Part shown: positions 54,717-63,514 of the stretch, piece by piece
Layout of the letters: the number at the start of each line of letters is the position of its first letter
Numbering within the stretch: the first letter of the stretch is position 1
Assembly: GCA_020054475.1 (NCBI GenBank)
Contig: JAHWGJ010000001.1
Span: 1-64,000, forward strand
Origin: Thermoplasmata archaeon
GTDB lineage: Archaea > Thermoplasmatota > E2 > DHVEG-1
Direction: 5' to 3'
Length of the DNA stretch: 64,000 nt
Program-made: the position numbers and the translations under genes
The notes under the pieces: model-generated
Told to the model about the DNA's origin: nothing
The model's database searches: none
The model's input: the letters and a program-made list of their open reading frames with translations, nothing else

Positions 54717-56594
54717 ATGAAATTAGTTTGTAAGAAAAACCTATTTGAAAAAATTAAGAATTTTAAAGGATTATGGTTTCATATCGTTGGCATTGCTTGC
54801 TTAATTTGGTTTATAATCAGAGTTTTACCTGCACCACATAGATCTCAATATCCCTGTCAACAGATATCTATTTCAATAGCACTTGGTTATATAACTTTTT
54901 GGAGTATAATATTATATGGATTTACTACATTTTTGAAAAAAGTTAAAACAAAAACATTTGCTGTTTTACCATCAATAGTTGTTGTATTTTTACTTGTTTT
55001 TAGTATTAGTGGAATGGTTTTTGGAAGTGATTATTTAGCAGAAAAACCAAATTTTAGTTCATGGAATCCCATAACCAAAGATCCGATGGGTACTCCATTT
55101 GGAATTAATCCTGGAAGAGTTGTTTGGGTTTGGAATCCAGATGCAACAGAGGAAGATCCATCAGGTTTTTGGTGGGAAGAGAAAAATAATAATCAAAACG
55201 TTATAAATGATATGTTTTCAAGAGGATTAAATGATTTAACAGGTGAATTATCGGATAAAAATTCATGGGATGCCCTATTTATGGATTTTAATAGAAAACA
55301 TGGTTTTGGAGAAAATAGTTATAGTGTTGGTGAAAAAATTGCAATTAAAATAAATCTTAATAATGCATATTTATGGGATCCTTTTGATAGAATTGATGAT
55401 TATGAACATGAAGATAATGAACGAGATGCAAGTCCGTATGTTGTAATATCTTTGTTGAATCAATTAGTAAATAACGTAGATGTAAATCAAGATGATATAA
55501 TAATATATGATGCATCAAGAATTATAGGTAATTGGTTTTATGATATAGTTACAAGTGTTTATCCAGAAGTTCATTTTATTGATGCTGAAGGTGGAAAATC
55601 CGGTAGAGAACTTGTTGAATCAAGTAGTTTTGGAATTTATTTCTCAGATGGATTATTTAGAACATTGCCAAAATGTGTTGTCGATGCAAAATATTTAATC
55701 AATATGCCTTTGTTGAAAAAGCATCCAATTCAAAATGGTGTTACTCTCTCAGGAAAAAATTTATTTGGTACTTTTATCGAACGAGTATCTGATTTGCATG
55801 CTTATCATGAATCTGGTTTAATATTAGGGAATCCTACGCCCCAAACTGATTTACTAGCACATGAACAATTAGGTGGAAAAACACTTTTATATTTAGGTGA
55901 TGGAACATATGGTACTTTATTAGATCACTGTACAATATGTAAATTCAACATGTTTCCATTCAATGATGATTGGACAAATAGTTTATTTTTCTCTCAAGAT
56001 CCAATTGCAATTGATTCAGTAATGTTTGATTTTCTAAACTTTGAAGGTCCAAGCCCAATTGAAGGTTCTCAAAATTACCTTCATCAATCTGCTGAACCAT
56101 TATTAAATCAATATGATCCTGAAAATGATGGACAGTATCTATCAGAGAGTTTAGGGGTTCATGAACATTGGAATACTAGTGTTTCAATATTTTCATCAGA
56201 TAGATATTCAGGTTCGGAAAATAATGGAATAGATTTAATAGCAATAGGTGAAGAATTTATAACCCCTTCAGTTGTAATTACTCAGCCAGCAGAAAATAAA
56301 TTATATATCAATGGGGTTGAAAGTTCAATAAAGATTGGTTGGAAACCTACTTATTCATTTCCAATAACATTAATAATTGGCAATATAACTATTAAAGCAC
56401 AAGTAAACAATATTCCGGTTATTGATTATATAAAATTTTATATTGATGAAGAATTAAAATATCAGGATGATAAAGCCCCATATGAATTTGAATGGAATAA
56501 AATTTCGTTTTCAAAACATATGATAAAGGTTTTAGTATCAATTGAAGGAGAAGAAAATTTGTATACTGAAAGAATCGTTTGGAAATTTTTATAG
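54717..56594 (+). CDS. Membrane-anchored DUF362 protein
   Basis: Start moved to ATG 54717 behind AAAGGGGAC; 625 residues. Three N-terminal membrane helices (about 20-38, 48-72, 82-103), then a DUF362 domain (about 185-490: KIAIKINLNNAYLWD, YLINMPLLKKHPIQNGVTLSGKNLFGTF, FFSQDPIAIDSVMFDFLNFEG) and a C-terminal Ig-like domain (about 520-625: INNIPVIDYIKFYIDEELKY...SFSKHMIKVLVS). Many DUF362 proteins carry a ferredoxin domain; this one does not. The external role is unknown. Confidence 0.82.
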   Translation: MKLVCKKNLFEKIKNFKGLWFHIVGIACLIWFIIRVLPAPHRSQYPCQQISISIALGYITFWSIILYGFTTFLKKVKTKTFAVLPSIVVVFLLVFSISGMVFGSDYLAEKPNFSSWNPITKDPMGTPFGINPGRVVWVWNPDATEEDPSGFWWEEKNNNQNVINDMFSRGLNDLTGELSDKNSWDALFMDFNRKHGFGENSYSVGEKIAIKINLNNAYLWDPFDRIDDYEHEDNERDASPYVVISLLNQLVNNVDVNQDDIIIYDASRIIGNWFYDIVTSVYPEVHFIDAEGGKSGRELVESSSFGIYFSDGLFRTLPKCVVDAKYLINMPLLKKHPIQNGVTLSGKNLFGTFIERVSDLHAYHESGLILGNPTPQTDLLAHEQLGGKTLLYLGDGTYGTLLDHCTICKFNMFPFNDDWTNSLFFSQDPIAIDSVMFDFLNFEGPSPIEGSQNYLHQSAEPLLNQYDPENDGQYLSESLGVHEHWNTSVSIFSSDRYSGSENNGIDLIAIGEEFITPSVVITQPAENKLYINGVESSIKIGWKPTYSFPITLIIGNITIKAQVNNIPVIDYIKFYIDEELKYQDDKAPYEFEWNKISFSKHMIKVLVSIEGEENLYTERIVWKFL

Positions 56595-56719
56595 GATAGA
56601 ATAATATTATTTAATCAAATTTTTTTATCTATGAAATATATAAATTATAATAATTCAATGTTTAATGCATTTCTGGTTGCTTACTTTATTTTTAAATTTT
56701 ACAATTTAATTTGGTAAAA

Positions 56720-57970
56720 TTAATATTTTATAAAAACTGCAATATCAAATGGTTCTTTTGCTGGATGTAAATCGAAAAAAATCCAAGGCAGAATATTGAA
56801 AAAACCTTCACCATATCTCATTTTTCCAAAAATTATCTTTGGTAAAAACCTTTCTCTACCCCAGTAATTTTCATTAATAATAGTATTATTTGTATCTATT
56901 AATTCTATTAGATAAACATCCTTCTTATTTCTATAAAAATTATTATATCCAATAAATGATTCTGATGAATAACTAATCCAAATACCTATATAGCTATTAT
57001 CTTCAACATTATTATATCTAATAAATGCAGGTTTTGACCATACTAGGCTAACCCCTTCTGAATTGTTTTTTATAATATTTTTAGTTATTTTAATATTGTT
57101 AGAACCAGCTACAAAAGGGTAAATATTATCATAAATTCCCTTTTCATTAGATTCTATAATATTTTTTAAAATTATAGTATGATTTGAAGCACCATAAAGT
57201 ATACCAATTAAATTTTTTGAAAGTATATTCTCTGAAATATTATTGAAATTAGAATAGTATAATACAATTCCTTTACTTGTATCTGTTATCTTATTCTTAT
57301 ATAAATTACAATTATTTGAATGAAATAGGAATATTCCATTATGAAGATTTGAAATATTTTGATTAGATATAGTTATATTATTACAATTCGAAAGAATAAT
57401 TTGCCCGGTAGGGTAATCAATTATTTTATTGTTTTCTCCTTCTAAATATATTAGAGGTTCACCATTCACAATATTATTTTTAATAGTAGCTCTAAAAGTG
57501 ATTATATTTGGTGTTAAATAATCATAACTTATGCCACAACCAATGAAATTATTATCAATGATAGAGATATCATAGCAATAACTCAATGATATCCCATCGT
57601 GAACTTCATCAATACTTCTGTTTTGTATTGTAAAATTTGATATGCTAGCATAGCTTTTTGTTATTCTTACTACGTCTCTATTTTTCCCTCCCTCTATTAT
57701 TGTATTATTTCTATACTCCCCTTTAAGATAGATTGCTTTGTTTATGTATATTCTTTCTTGATAAAATCCATTGTAAACAAAAATTGTATCTCCGTTAGAT
57801 GCATTATCTATTGCATCCTGTATTCTTGTATAATCAGCTCCTCCGTCATCATCGACATAGATAATATTGTTTGATGGAATCTTATAACTGGAAGTAATAG
57901 GGGTCATGCTTGAAAGTAATAGTATTAGAATTAAAATCCAAATAATGGATTTTTTTTCATTTATTCCCAC
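56720..57970 (-). CDS. Secreted NosD-like right-handed beta-helix protein
   Basis: 416 residues: signal peptide (IWILILILLLSSMTPITSS), then IIYVDDDGGADYTRIQDAIDNASNGDTIFVYNGFYQERI, the standard opening of NosD/PbH1 proteins, and about ten to twelve turns of N-N-I-I/S-x-N-x-I repeats. The C-terminal NENYWGRERFLPKIIFGKMRYG closes the helix. Likely a surface carbohydrate-binding or cleaving protein; no active site can be named. Followed by the PKD-type protein gene upstream on the same strand (80-nt gap). Confidence 0.85.
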   Translation of the reverse strand: MGINEKKSIIWILILILLLSSMTPITSSYKIPSNNIIYVDDDGGADYTRIQDAIDNASNGDTIFVYNGFYQERIYINKAIYLKGEYRNNTIIEGGKNRDVVRITKSYASISNFTIQNRSIDEVHDGISLSYCYDISIIDNNFIGCGISYDYLTPNIITFRATIKNNIVNGEPLIYLEGENNKIIDYPTGQIILSNCNNITISNQNISNLHNGIFLFHSNNCNLYKNKITDTSKGIVLYYSNFNNISENILSKNLIGILYGASNHTIILKNIIESNEKGIYDNIYPFVAGSNNIKITKNIIKNNSEGVSLVWSKPAFIRYNNVEDNSYIGIWISYSSESFIGYNNFYRNKKDVYLIELIDTNNTIINENYWGRERFLPKIIFGKMRYGEGFFNILPWIFFDLHPAKEPFDIAVFIKY

Positions 57971-58050
57971 ATATATAAGATTAGTTGTTCTTGTATAAAA
58001 TATTTTGTAGCATTATTACTTGCTGATTATGATTTAGATTGAAATAATGG

Positions 58051-59136
58051 TTAGAGTAAATATTGAAGAATCGGGAATCTTTCCATTAATCTAAATATCC
58101 AAGAGTTAATATTATCGATTAATTTGCTTTTTGGCATGCTAACCTCAAATGTTGCCCAATCACTCTCCAAACCATAAACATCAACAGCTTTAACCTGAAT
58201 TATATAATCACCCTGCTCAGGCCAAATATGGGATAAGACAATTTCTTCACCAGAAATATAAGGGCCAAACTCATATATTTCATCTTCGCAACAACCCCAG
58301 TTTACATGATAAATAATATCATCTCCATCTGGATCAATGGCCAGTATATTGTAATCATATTCTTCACCATATTTTCCCGATTTTGGGCCATCTATATCTG
58401 GAGCAATAGGGGCATCATTAGTAGGTTCTTCAATTGTAATAATGACAGTTAAAGGGTCAGACCAATCACTTTCATCACCAAGGATGCCTGTTGTAATTAT
58501 TGACTCATTTCTTGGTCCATCCATGGCTTTAACCTTAACCTGATAAGTGCCTGGTTCACTCCATTCATATTCAGCCCACATTCGCTTATTGTTTTCATAT
58601 GGGCCAAGCCATCCAGAGCAGTTTCCATCACCCCAAGAGAAATTGTAATATAATCCATCACCATTGGGATCAGATGTACGTGTGCTATACTCATAAGAAT
58701 ATCGGTTCCTTGCACGTGTTGGGCCAGATGGTTTTTCAGGCTTATTCGGAGGATCATTCATTGACCCTTTTGTTGTAAAAGACCAAATAGGACTACTATT
58801 AGAGTTTCCATTATTATCCCATGCATTGATTCTCCAATAATATGTTGTTTCAAAATCAAGCATACCCGGATTATAAGTCATACTACTATGATTATCCTCT
58901 AAAAGAGATGGATTGGATTCTAATCCAAAATAAACATCATAAGTGACTCTATCACCCTGATCAGGATCACCGCCTTCCCAGGTTAAATGAGATGTTACCG
59001 GCACATCTATTGCATCATCTGAAGGATCCGGGTTTGATGGTGCATATGGCGGATTATTTAAAAAACTATATGCTGATACAACTCCTGTTAAAAAAAATAA
59101 AATACATACACATATTACAAAAATCTTCCTTTTCAT
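58051..59136 (-). CDS. Secreted FnIII-PKD-PKD protein with PIL tail motif
   Basis: 361 residues: signal peptide (FVICVCILFFLTGVVSA), a fibronectin-like domain (about 28-128: PYAPSNPDPSDDAIDVPVTSHLTWEGGDPD...TYYWRINAWDNNGN), then two PKD-like domains (about 130-230 and 240-335) each with P-x-x-P-x-x-x-G-P and W-G-D/C loops. C-terminus NSWIFRLMERFPILQYLL. GC content is above its neighbours. Domain two is closely related to the single-domain proteins at 9.2 kb. Adhesin or surface scaffold is inferred. Confidence 0.82.
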   Translation of the reverse strand: MKRKIFVICVCILFFLTGVVSAYSFLNNPPYAPSNPDPSDDAIDVPVTSHLTWEGGDPDQGDRVTYDVYFGLESNPSLLEDNHSSMTYNPGMLDFETTYYWRINAWDNNGNSNSSPIWSFTTKGSMNDPPNKPEKPSGPTRARNRYSYEYSTRTSDPNGDGLYYNFSWGDGNCSGWLGPYENNKRMWAEYEWSEPGTYQVKVKAMDGPRNESIITTGILGDESDWSDPLTVIITIEEPTNDAPIAPDIDGPKSGKYGEEYDYNILAIDPDGDDIIYHVNWGCCEDEIYEFGPYISGEEIVLSHIWPEQGDYIIQVKAVDVYGLESDWATFEVSMPKSKLIDNINSWIFRLMERFPILQYLL

Positions 59137-59274
59137 TATTTTTTTACCCCCAATTATTCTTTAATAGTTATAATAGATCATCCGCTTATATTAATCTATT
59201 GATTATTCTTTTTTAATCAATAAAAAAAATAAGATAGAATGATTTTATAACCATCCAAATCTTATTTAATTAAT

Positions 59275-59529
59275 TTATTTTCCTCCAGGACCATGTCCTG
59301 TTCCATCATGTGGGCCTTCTCCTTCACCATCACAGGTTCCATCGCCAGGTCCAGGTCCGTCACCATCACAATCACAGGTTCCATCGCCAGGTCCAGGTCC
59401 GTCACCATCACAATCACAGACTCCATCGCCTGTTCCATCACCAGGACCATTTCCCTTATGTGCACTGACTAAAACAGATGAAAAGATTAATCCCAAGACC
59501 AGGATTCCGATTATTACTATTTTTCTCAT
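59275..59529 (-). CDS. Secreted Gly/Asp/Cys repeat protein
   Basis: Start moved to ATG 59529, 8 nt after a perfect AGGAGGTGA; 84 residues. Signal peptide (KIVIIGILVLGLIFSSVLVSA), then a low-complexity body with the unit CDCDGDGPGPGDGT repeated two full times and two partial times, ending GEGEGPHDGTGHGPGGK. D-x-D-G-D-G resembles calcium loops, and the Cys could bind metal or cross-link. The DNA repeats at 42 nt are nearly identical, so recently expanded. GC content is far above the window. Confidence 0.75.
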   Translation of the reverse strand: MRKIVIIGILVLGLIFSSVLVSAHKGNGPGDGTGDGVCDCDGDGPGPGDGTCDCDGDGPGPGDGTCDGEGEGPHDGTGHGPGGK

Positions 59530-59749
59530 TTTCTTTTTCACCTCCTGATAGCCTATGAGCAACTATCAATTCTTTTTTTCAACTCATTATTCTGAGTTAA
59601 CAGTTGTTAGTATTTCTGAATATAAATATATTCTTGGAAATTTTTCGAATTATTGGAAAAAAATCGAATAAAAAATAGAAAAAAAGGAGAGAAAATTATG
59701 AATATATTATCAAAATTTTCATTATAAACTGATTATCTCGTCTGTTGAA

Positions 59750-59968
59750 TTACCAACCAGGTCCATCAGGAATCCCATCATGGGAATTAGGTGCAGGTCC
59801 TGGTCCTAAATTTGATCCATTTGATTCATCAAATCCACTTCTATCAGGTTCTACATCACCAGAATACGGTGTAGATTTTCCAGAGTTTTCATCTGCTATT
59901 GAGATTCCAGTTAGTATCACTACTAATACAAGAAAACTCACCAATATTGTTATTATTTTCCCTTTCAT
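59750..59968 (-). CDS. Small secreted Gly/Pro/Asp-rich protein
   Basis: Start taken at MKGKIITILVSFLVLVVILTGISIA (ATG 59968, behind GTGAT); 72 residues. After the signal peptide come DENSGKSTPYSGDVEPDRSG and a tail LGPGPAPNSHDGIPDGPGW. Similar in style to the neighbouring Gly/Asp/Cys protein but without repeats or Cys. The two are co-directional, 220 nt apart. Function unknown. Confidence 0.6.
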   Translation of the reverse strand: MKGKIITILVSFLVLVVILTGISIADENSGKSTPYSGDVEPDRSGFDESNGSNLGPGPAPNSHDGIPDGPGW

Positions 59969-60179
59969 TATATCACTAACCAATTTAGGAATTATAATTA
60001 TAAATATATTCTTGGAAATTTTTCGAAAGTTTGGAAGAAAATCGAATAAAAAATTGATTAAGTATGATTAATTTTAATATTTCTTATTATATATTTTCCA
60101 TAAGAAATAAAGGGGATAAATCAAGTATTTTAATTTGGTTTATCACACATTGTTTTTATGATAGTGGAAAATGTTTATT

Positions 60180-61403
60180 TCATAAATTTGATTTTTTTTC
60201 ACATGATAATGTACACATCTTACAATTATTAATACATGGTTCAAAATGTATATCTATATCACAGAAACCATATTGCTTTATTAGAAGTAATTTTAATGCA
60301 TGACAAAGATCATGAGATTCCTGAATGGGCATATCCTTATCTACAACTAGATGCATTTTGACCTTGTCTTTTTCTCCAGATTGAATAATACTTACTTTAT
60401 GGAATGATTTTATTTCTTTTTGTTTTTCCAAAATAGTATTGATAACTTTTCTCTTTTCCAGCATATCTTCAGAATTTTTTGAGACTTTTGATGAGGGGTC
60501 TAAATGTATAATAGTGGAGTATTTGGTTTGATTTTTGATTTTTTCTTCTAAATTATCAGCTATTTTATGTGCTTCATCAAGTTGTAGACTACTATCTACT
60601 TCCACATGTAACGTTAATATTTTTTTAGCCCCATAATCATGAAGAGATATATCATGTATTCCTTTGATATTATCAGTTTTTTCTGCTATTTCTTCAATTT
60701 TTTTAATAATTTTTTCATCAGGCGCTTTTCCAATTAAAAAATTTGATGATGTTTTGAGTAGCCTTATACCAACATATATGATTATTATTGAGACACTTAA
60801 CCCAAATATTGGATCAAGAATTGGAAAACCAAATCGAGATCCTAAAATCCCTATTGAAACCCCAATTGATGATATCGCATCGCTGCGATGATGCCATGCA
60901 TCAGCCTTTAGAACATCACTATCTATTTTTTTTGCAAGGGCATTTGAATATCTTGCCATGACTTCTTTTACAATGGCAGAAATTATAACTATTATGCTGA
61001 TTAAAATGGCAAATTCTCCATGAATTAATGTTTCTCCAGTAATTATTCGTTCAATTGATTGTTGAATAAAACCTAACCCCACTATAATCAATAATATTGC
61101 AATTATCAGGGTTGAAATATATTCTGCCCTCCCATGGCCATGCGGGTGTTCTTTATCAGGTTTTTTAGCTGCAATTCTAAATCCAAATATAACAACGCCA
61201 GAGGTGGCAGTATCTGATAGTGAATGAACCCCATCAGCTATTAGTGCAATGCTATTGATATAAAGGCCAAGAATTAGCTTTAATAAAAAAAGTAATGTAT
61301 TCCCAATTATGCTTACCGTTGCCTCTAGATATCCATATTTTGCTCTTATCTTGGGATCATCAGTTTCCCCATAATCAGGTATAAATTTAAAGGATTTCGA
61401 CAT
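60180..61403 (-). CDS. Cation diffusion facilitator with duplicated C-terminal domain
   Basis: 407 residues. Six membrane helices (~25-210) with metal-site motifs DGVHSLSDTATS and KADAWHHRSDAISS; HPHGHGR loop between. Two cytosolic ferredoxin-like domains follow (about 215-300, GIHDISLHDYGAKKILTLHVEV, and about 320-390, SFHKVSIIQSGEKDKVKMHL). The C-terminus is Cys-rich (FEPCINNCKMCTLSCEKK). Exports zinc, iron or manganese. Most CDFs have only one C-terminal domain, and the Cys tail might sense metal. Confidence 0.92.
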   Translation of the reverse strand: MSKSFKFIPDYGETDDPKIRAKYGYLEATVSIIGNTLLFLLKLILGLYINSIALIADGVHSLSDTATSGVVIFGFRIAAKKPDKEHPHGHGRAEYISTLIIAILLIIVGLGFIQQSIERIITGETLIHGEFAILISIIVIISAIVKEVMARYSNALAKKIDSDVLKADAWHHRSDAISSIGVSIGILGSRFGFPILDPIFGLSVSIIIIYVGIRLLKTSSNFLIGKAPDEKIIKKIEEIAEKTDNIKGIHDISLHDYGAKKILTLHVEVDSSLQLDEAHKIADNLEEKIKNQTKYSTIIHLDPSSKVSKNSEDMLEKRKVINTILEKQKEIKSFHKVSIIQSGEKDKVKMHLVVDKDMPIQESHDLCHALKLLLIKQYGFCDIDIHFEPCINNCKMCTLSCEKKSNL

Positions 61404-61490
61404 CTATAACTATGATTTGTTATTTAGATAAAGGTTTTTTGTTTTAAATGAGTATTAATTTCAGAAATAATCCAAATAAATAACAATATT

Positions 61491-61688
61491 TTATCCCTTT
61501 TTTTCTTTTAAACAGTTGATAAAAAAACCAAAAGCAACAATCGCAAATAATATGGTAGAAAACGAGTAAATACCAACACCAATCATATCATCAGGAAGCC
61601 TGCCATAATAACGGATTGTTCCATATAGCTAAAGAATAGTGCCAAGAGACATTAGTATTGCACCAATCAACCAACCTGACTTCTTCAT
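61491..61688 (-). pseudogene. Small two-helix membrane protein with in-frame TAG
   Basis: MKKSGWLIGAILMSLGTIL, then TAG (61629-61631), then LYGTIRYYGRLPDDMIGVGI and a second helix ending CLKEKKG-TAA. Reading through the TAG gives one smooth 65-residue membrane protein. A single change from TTG (Leu) to TAG explains it, so a recent nonsense mutation or sequence error is simplest. Readthrough or pyrrolysine is a less likely option, because TAG ends other genes here. Confidence 0.55.
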
Positions 61689-61868
61689 AGATTTAAATAG
61701 AATCTTTTTGTTTATTAAATTTATTTTTTTAAAATTCAAACATTTCTAAAAAAAATCTTACCTTATACTCTCAAATTTTTCTTTAGAACAATTTATTTGA
61801 CAGATATTTAATAAGTGTTTATAAAGAATTAATAGTTTTAATATATTTTTTTAAGAAGGATAAAATGA

Positions 61869-62027
61869 ATGATACATATTAAATGCAAGAAATGCGGTTG
61901 GCGTTCACCATTCTCTTCAAAAATAGATGGTTATACTGTTAAAAGCCAATTAAAGAAAGATGGTTTAATATGTCCAGATTGCGGTGAGATATTAATCAAA
62001 AGAAAAGGAAAAATAAAAGAGAAATAG
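61869..62027 (+). CDS. Small zinc-ribbon protein
   Basis: 52 residues, absent from the ORF track: KCKKCGWRSPF...GLICPDCGEILIKRKGK, two C-x2-C knuckles 27 residues apart. GAAGGATAAAATGA precedes the ATG. Such ribbons are common in archaea, often binding nucleic acids or proteins. Co-directional with the next small helical gene (55 nt). Confidence 0.65.
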   Translation: MIHIKCKKCGWRSPFSSKIDGYTVKSQLKKDGLICPDCGEILIKRKGKIKEK

Positions 62028-62082
62028 TGTTATAAATCAATAACTGTTTTATTAGTCAAAATAATCTTGGTGATAAAAAAAA

Positions 62083-62283
62083 ATGAAAATTGAACTTGAT
62101 GAAAAAACAATTGATAATATTGTAGATTATGCAATCAAAAACCCTTCAAAAGTTAGGAAATTAATCAAATTATTGGGGGAGGAGACATTATCTGTTTTAA
62201 AAGAAAGAAAGATGATTGATGAAGGTGCAAAACTATACAGGGAGATAACTAGAGCGATTAATGAAACGTATAAGAAAAAATAA
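62083..62283 (+). CDS. Small helical hypothetical protein
   Basis: 66 residues: MKIELDEKTIDNIVDYAIKN, then a charged helix with KLLGEETLSVLKERKMIDEGAKLYREI. The pattern suggests a two- to three-helix bundle; no DNA-binding motif seen. GGTGAT precedes ATG. Follows the zinc-ribbon gene and may be co-transcribed. Confidence 0.6.
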   Translation: MKIELDEKTIDNIVDYAIKNPSKVRKLIKLLGEETLSVLKERKMIDEGAKLYREITRAINETYKKK

Positions 62284-62470
62284 TGTAAGAATATTAAAAA
62301 AAAACCTGCATGAAAAATAGAACTTTCTGCATATGCATAAAAATTTCTGCAAGGTTTTTGTAAAGCTAAAAATATTTTTAATCGTGTAATTATTATTTAA
62401 TGCATTAATCAAAAATTTAATATTTCTTTCTGATTATGATGTTTTGAAGCATCATAAGAGATAAAAAAGT

Positions 62471-62535
62471 TGAAGGCAGAAGATTTTTAGAGATGATTAT
62501 TATTTTTCCTTCTTCCCAGATACTTTTTATTAGAG
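62471..62535. repeat. Intergenic purine/pyrimidine inverted repeat (element F)
   Basis: GAAGGCAGAAG faces CCTTCTTCCC about 35 nt on, followed by AGATACTTTTTATTAGAG, which resembles AGGTCTTTTTTATTA after element A. It lies between converging genes, where a terminator would be expected. Confidence 0.35.
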
Positions 62536-62554
62536 AATAGATTTAATTATTGTT

Positions 62555-62788
62555 TTAGAATCTAAATCCTGTTAATGTTTTGGTGTCTATTACGCCTTCC
62601 ACCGATCTAATCTTATTGGTTACTATTTTACCAAGTTTTTCAAAGTTTGCTACCTCAATTTTAGCTATTAGATCATATTCACCAAAAAGAGGTTCTAACT
62701 CAATTATTTGTGACATTTTTGATAATCTATTATATACTTCATGTTCCCGTGCAGGTGCAGCTTTTATTAATATGAAACCAATAGACAT
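62555..62788 (-). CDS. Stand-alone RAM domain (Lrp/AsnC ligand-binding) protein
   Basis: 77 residues: MSIGFILIKAAPAREHEVYNRL, then IIELEPLFGEYDLIAKIEVANFEKLGKIV, and IRSVEGVIDTKTLTGFRF. This is the alpha/beta RAM fold of Lrp regulators without the HTH. Such proteins form rings that bind amino acids. It lies beside a short asparaginase-like gene and close to a true Lrp-type HTH gene at the right edge, a suggestive amino-acid context. Confidence 0.88.
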   Translation of the reverse strand: MSIGFILIKAAPAREHEVYNRLSKMSQIIELEPLFGEYDLIAKIEVANFEKLGKIVTNKIRSVEGVIDTKTLTGFRF

Positions 62789-62826
62789 CTAATATCTTAT
62801 TCCTATGCTATTTTAAAATTTTAATT

Positions 62827-63357
62827 TTAAGAAAAGTTCCCTTTCGATAAATCATCTTTATTGTTTTTTAACTTAATTTCTTCAAAATTACCATTTTGAA
62901 TATTTTTTCTAACATTACCATAATGAAAATATTTCCCATTCATGACAATATAAACTCCATGTGGTAAACTTTGAACAAAAGCCAAAGCACTCCCTAAATT
63001 AAACATCCCATCAGAACTACCAAATGCATAAGGTATTATAGCACCTGTAAGAACAATTGTTTTATTCTTAATATTTTCTCCTAAGATTTTAGCAGTATTA
63101 ACCATCTTATCAGTACCATGCGTAATTAGAATTTTCTCTTCTTTAGAGTCCCGACATTCTTTTAATATAATATCAACATCGGAATAATTCATATTTAAAC
63201 TATCACACATCATCAATGTTAGTATTTTAAGTTCAAGTCTTGATCTCCCTAATTTTAACGTCTCAGGTATATGAGTTTTGTTAAAAAATAATTCACCAGT
63301 AAGTTCGTTATATTCTTTATCAAATGTTCCACCAGTTATTATTATTTTAATTGACAT
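62827..63357 (-). CDS. Short asparaginase-domain protein
   Basis: 176 residues, matching only the N-terminal domain of L-asparaginases: IIITGGTFDKEYNE with the first catalytic Thr, ILITHGTDKMVNTAKIL with the second Thr-Asp-Lys set, IVLTGAIIPYAFGSSDGMFNLG. The C-terminal domain that completes the active site in normal enzymes is absent. Short forms are known in archaea and some bacteria, and activity is uncertain. The 50-residue gene upstream (4-nt gap) is probably in the same operon. Confidence 0.82.
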   Translation of the reverse strand: MSIKIIITGGTFDKEYNELTGELFFNKTHIPETLKLGRSRLELKILTLMMCDSLNMNYSDVDIILKECRDSKEEKILITHGTDKMVNTAKILGENIKNKTIVLTGAIIPYAFGSSDGMFNLGSALAFVQSLPHGVYIVMNGKYFHYGNVRKNIQNGNFEEIKLKNNKDDLSKGNFS

Positions 63358-63361
63358 AATA

Positions 63362-63514
63362 TTATACAGATTTTACAACTTGTTTCCAGAATATATAGTC
63401 CATTGAAGCTATTTGTCTAGGTGTATATTCTTTCCCATGAATTATCAAGAAGACTTCATCAGCTTTTCCTGCTTTTTCGAATTTTTTTAACCATTTTTCT
63501 GGTGTTATTTCCAT
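63362..63514 (-). CDS. Small hypothetical protein, 50 residues
   Basis: MEITPEKWLKKFEKAGKADEVF followed by LIIHGKEYTPRQIASMDYIFWKQVVKSV, absent from the ORF track. GAGGTGA sits 6 nt before the ATG, a strong ribosome site. The T-P-R-Q-I-A/M-x-M-x-x-I/V-x-x-G/W pattern suggests a short helix-turn-helix-like fold. Lies 4 nt before the asparaginase-domain gene, so co-transcribed. Confidence 0.65.
   Translation of the reverse strand: MEITPEKWLKKFEKAGKADEVFLIIHGKEYTPRQIASMDYIFWKQVVKSV

Noticed and set aside
58497-58757. Minus-strand ORF of 86 residues inside the PKD protein gene
   Set aside because: A shadow frame of the longer secreted protein; the long frame has clear domain repeats.
59301-59440. 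CRISPR-like array because of near-identical repeats
   Set aside because: The repeats are head-to-tail coding units with no unique spacers and no cas genes nearby. No CRISPR array was seen in the window.
59262-59465. ORF MHIREMVLVMEQAMES with repeats
   Set aside because: The repeat look comes from the 42-nt DNA repeats read in the wrong frame; the frame with signal peptide and AGGAGGTGA is the real gene.
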